Origin: ZC4RG19 sp017577565
GTDB taxonomy: Bacteria > Actinomycetota > Acidimicrobiia > Acidimicrobiales > VFJN01
Length of the DNA stretch: 15,762 bases
Assembly: GCA_047459075.1 (NCBI GenBank)
Contig: VSCH01000065.1
Span: forward strand, 1-15,762
Reading direction: 5' to 3'
Every line of letters begins with the position of its first letter. The stretch's first letter is position 1. Made by a program: the position numbers and the translations under genes. Positions 13,879 through 15,762 of this stretch are shown here, piece by piece. Below the pieces are notes generated by a model. The model did no database searches and was not told where the DNA came from. It saw only the letters and a program-made list of their open reading frames with translations.

Positions 13879-14685
13879 TCAGCCCTCGGGCTCGGGCGGC
13901 GGCGTCGGGCCGAAGGCCCGGTCGCGGACCTCCTGCATCTCGGCCACCTTGCGGAAGTCGATGGCGACGAACAGCGCCTCGCTCTCGGCGCACAGCGTGT
14001 CGCCGGCGTGGAGGGTGCCGTAGGTGAAGGTCTTGCGGCCGGACACCTCGGTGATCCGGCCCTCGAAGATCAGCTCGGTGTGCAGCGGCGTCGGGCTGCG
14101 GTAGTTGACGGTCAGCCGGGCGGTCATGCCCGGGCGGCCGGCGAGGGACTGGGTCGAGCCGAGCACCTCGTCGAAGGCGGCGGCGACGTAGCCGCCGTGG
14201 ACGCAGCCGGGCGGCCCCTCGTACGCGGCGCCGAAGGTCACCCGCCCCCGCATGACGTCGCCCTCGGCCCACAGCTCGATGGGCGGGGCGAGGGGGTTGG
14301 CCCGGCCGAGCATCGGGCTGTGGTCGAAGAAGGCGTGGGGGTCGGGGCCGGCGAGGGGCGACTCGCTGAAGCCCTCGTAGAGCGACCCGCCGGGGAAGGC
14401 GTCGAGCCGCCGGGCCAGCTCCTCGAGCTCGTCGGCCGCGGCCGCCAGCTCCTCGGCGGGCGCGGGGCTCGCGTGCAGGCGGTGGATGATCCGCCGCAGC
14501 GCGTTCGCCGTGCGGTGCAGCTCGGCCCGCCGCGGCGACGGCACGCTCGACGAGTAGCGGTCGAGCAGCTCGGGCCACCGCGCGGAGCCCGGCCCGGCGA
14601 GCCGGTCGAGGTCCGGCGGCAGCTCGCCGGCGTCGTCGGCGGGCCGCTGGGTGCTGTCGGTGGGGTCGGGGGAGCCGTCGGACAT
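13879..14685 (-). CDS. PaaI/THEM4-like hotdog thioesterase with helical N-terminal extension
   Basis: A 268-residue protein. The C-terminal half (about 130-250) is a hotdog-fold thioesterase domain with the active-site helix PPGCVHGGYVAAAFDEVLG, followed by TARLTVNYRSPTPLHTELIFEGRI and KTFTYGTLHAGDTLCAESEALFV. This is the PaaI/THEM4-like class that hydrolyses acyl-CoAs. The N-terminal ~130 residues are an acidic disordered leader plus an Ala/Glu-rich helical segment (ELHRTANALRRIIHRLH, AEELAAAADELEELARRLDAF), which is extra relative to plain PaaI proteins. ATG 14685 lies 9 nt after the exonuclease III stop, with AGGA 8 nt upstream, so the two are probably cotranscribed. It converges on the helicase gene 11 nt away. 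The acyl substrate is unknown. Confidence 0.87.
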   Translation of the reverse strand: MSDGSPDPTDSTQRPADDAGELPPDLDRLAGPGSARWPELLDRYSSSVPSPRRAELHRTANALRRIIHRLHASPAPAEELAAAADELEELARRLDAFPGGSLYEGFSESPLAGPDPHAFFDHSPMLGRANPLAPPIELWAEGDVMRGRVTFGAAYEGPPGCVHGGYVAAAFDEVLGSTQSLAGRPGMTARLTVNYRSPTPLHTELIFEGRITEVSGRKTFTYGTLHAGDTLCAESEALFVAIDFRKVAEMQEVRDRAFGPTPPPEPEG

Positions 14686-14694
14686 GGTGCCGTC

Positions 14695-15546
14695 CTAGCC
14701 TCGGGCGTCACCGCCGTGCGAGACGGCGGAGAGGTCGACGTCGACGAAGACGGGGGCGTGGTCGCTCGGCTTGCGCCCCTTGCGGGCGTTGCGGTCGATG
14801 AGCGCGCACCGGGCCTGGTCGGCCAGCCGGGGCGACAGCAGCACCAGGTCGATGCGCATGCCCTGGTGCTTGTGGAAGGCGCCCGCCCGGTAGTCCCACC
14901 AGCTGAACAGCTTCGGCGCCCCCGGGTGCTGCTCCCGGAACGCGTCCCGCAGCCCCGTCGCCATGACCTCGGCCAGCGCCGCCCGCTCCTCGGGCGTGAC
15001 GTGCGTCGCGCCCTCGAACGCGGCCGGGTCCCAGAGGTCGATGTCCTCGGGGGCGACGTTGAAGTCGCCGCAGACGGCCCGCAGGCCGCCGCCGGGTCCG
15101 TCGGGGTCGGGCAGCCAGCCCGTGCCCTCGGGCCGGACGTCGGCGAGCACGTGGGCCCGCAGCCGGGCCAGCCACCGCAGCTTGTGGTGGTACTGCTCGT
15201 GGCCGACGGCCCGGCCGTTGGGCACGTAGACCGACGACACCCGCACGCCGCCGCAGGTGGCCGTCACGAGCCGGGCCTCGGGGTCGGGCGGGCCGCCGTC
15301 GGCGAAGCCGGCGACGGGGTCGTCGAGGCCGACCCGGCTGAGGATGGCCACGCCGTTCCAGCGGCCCTGGCCGTGGTGGACGCTGTCGTAGCCGTGGGCG
15401 TGGAAGTCGAGGGCCGGGAAGGCGTCGTCGCTGACCTTGGTCTCCTGCAGGCAGAGCACGTGGGGCCGCGCCATGTCGAGCCAGGCGAGGACCCGCTCGA
15501 TGCGCTCGCCGGTGAGCGCGTTGACGTTCCAGGTGGCGATGCGCAC
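14695..15546 (-). CDS. xth: Exodeoxyribonuclease III / AP endonuclease
   Basis: A 283-residue EEP-family nuclease acting in base excision repair: it cleaves at abasic sites and removes 3'-blocking groups. Catalytic residues are visible: Asn7 in ATWNVNAL, Glu35 in CLQETK, Tyr107 in SVYVPNG, Asp161 and Asn163 in CGDFNVAPEDIDLWDP, Asp233 in GMRIDLVLL, and the SDHAPV box (Asp262, His263). Length is normal. GTG 15546 places the protein exactly at the conserved RIATWNVN start; the open frame upstream to 15696 is arginine/proline-rich and is rejected. TAGGTT ends 7 nt before the GTG, and its TAG is also the stop of the upstream partial gene. It precedes the thioesterase by 9 nt. Confidence 0.94.
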   Translation of the reverse strand: MRIATWNVNALTGERIERVLAWLDMARPHVLCLQETKVSDDAFPALDFHAHGYDSVHHGQGRWNGVAILSRVGLDDPVAGFADGGPPDPEARLVTATCGGVRVSSVYVPNGRAVGHEQYHHKLRWLARLRAHVLADVRPEGTGWLPDPDGPGGGLRAVCGDFNVAPEDIDLWDPAAFEGATHVTPEERAALAEVMATGLRDAFREQHPGAPKLFSWWDYRAGAFHKHQGMRIDLVLLSPRLADQARCALIDRNARKGRKPSDHAPVFVDVDLSAVSHGGDARG

Positions 15547-15553
15547 GCCGCGG

Positions 15554-15559
15554 AACCTA
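15554..15559 (-). promoter_or_regulatory. Candidate leaderless -10 (TAGGTT) for xth
   Basis: On the minus strand TAGGTT fits TAnnnT and ends 7 nt before the GTG at 15546. Its first three bases are also the stop codon of the upstream partial reading frame, so coincidence with a stop is possible. Confidence 0.4.
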
Positions 15560-15762
15560 CAGGGCCGTCGTGCCGATGCCGCCCGGGGTGGCGGGCCCCA
15601 CCGGGTCCCCCACGACGGGCGGCCGGCCGTCGCCGTCGGAGGCCGCCGCACCGCCGGCGCCCGACGTCTCCTCGGTCCCGGTCGCGGCCGCCGCACCGCC
15701 GTCGCCGGGCGCCTCCGGTGCCGGGTCCGGCTCCGCCGGGCCGGCCGGTGCCGTCGCGGTCG
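15557..15762 (-). CDS. Partial protein: Ala/Gly/Pro-rich disordered C-terminal tail
   Basis: A minus-strand frame is open from the window edge to a TAG and encodes the last 67 residues of a protein whose start is outside the window. The tail is low-complexity and acidic (PAEPDPAPEAPGDGG, then ATGTEETSGAGGAAASDGDG) and ends in GGIGTTAL. The repeated short Gly-Gly-Ala-Ala-Ala segments suggest a flexible linker or secreted/cell-envelope tail. No domain can be identified. It is favoured as coding because the stop sits 10 nt before xth on the same strand and third positions are almost all G or C. The opposite strand is also open here, so the call is tentative. Confidence 0.45.
   Translation of the reverse strand, partial: TATAPAGPAEPDPAPEAPGDGGAAAATGTEETSGAGGAAASDGDGRPPVVGDPVGPATPGGIGTTAL

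Noticed and set aside
10820..14578. A 1252-codon open frame on the minus strand spanning the helicase region and the PH-SHOCT gene
   Set aside because: Only its last 210 codons (PH-SHOCT) are protein-like. The rest is antisense to the helicase and runs through the metallopeptidase and thioesterase genes in another frame, with Arg/Gly/Pro-rich low-complexity translation. High GC makes such frames open by chance.
15547..15696. Longer exonuclease III start
   Set aside because: The extra 50 residues are Arg/Pro-rich, while exonuclease III normally begins at the RIATWNVN strand, which GTG 15546 provides.

Overview
The window is a very GC-rich (roughly three-quarters G+C by eye), gene-dense piece of actinobacterial chromosome. 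The gene set points to Actinomycetota: a GTP-type PEP carboxykinase, an MhuD-like heme oxygenase homologue, an MshB-like PIG-L deacetylase, an AMACR-type CoA transferase matching mycobacterial MCR at the catalytic residues, and a UvrD2-type helicase ending in an HRDC domain. Many starts are GTG, and several candidate -10 boxes sit 6-8 nt upstream of start codons, as in leaderless transcription. An Acidimicrobiia-like origin is plausible, but the sequence alone does not prove it. I see no tRNA, rRNA, CRISPR array, insertion sequence, phage gene or integrase. This looks like ordinary core chromosome, not an accessory island.

Layout, left to right. The C-terminal part of pckG (+) ends at a strong hairpin and faces an MBL-fold hydrolase (-). 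A stand-alone Lrp/AsnC RAM-domain protein (+) is divergent from it. A minus-strand run then reads, in transcription order: PIG-L deacetylase, three-helix membrane protein, MhuD/IsdG-like monooxygenase, four-helix membrane protein. A pirin (+) is divergent from the PIG-L gene across a 16-bp perfect palindrome and is followed by a HAD phosphatase (+). The HAD gene converges on a minus-strand pair, alpha/beta hydrolase then AMACR-like CoA transferase, and the two facing stop codons overlap in a CTAG. An 18-bp perfect TetR-like palindrome separates that pair from a galT-galK operon (+). Minus-strand genes follow for a PH-SHOCT membrane protein coupled to a periplasmic-binding-protein-like metal receptor, and for a small zincin-type metallopeptidase. 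Only 37 bp separate the metallopeptidase from the divergent UvrD2-like helicase (+). The right end carries minus-strand genes for a hotdog thioesterase, exonuclease III, and the low-complexity C-terminal tail of a protein that begins outside the window.

How the genes may work together. galT and galK are two of the Leloir steps; galE and galM are not in the window. The hydrolase/CoA-transferase pair suggests branched-chain acyl-CoA or sterol side-chain metabolism controlled by an unseen TetR-type repressor. Exonuclease III and the UvrD2-like helicase both act on DNA, but their genes are not cotranscribed. The MhuD-like protein and the metal/cobalamin-type receptor may relate to heme or corrin handling, though they are about 8 kb apart. 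I found no clear undescribed multi-gene system. The most informative signals are regulatory: two perfect palindromes in divergent intergenic regions, a repeated leaderless-promoter layout, and a terminator hairpin with a UNCG loop.
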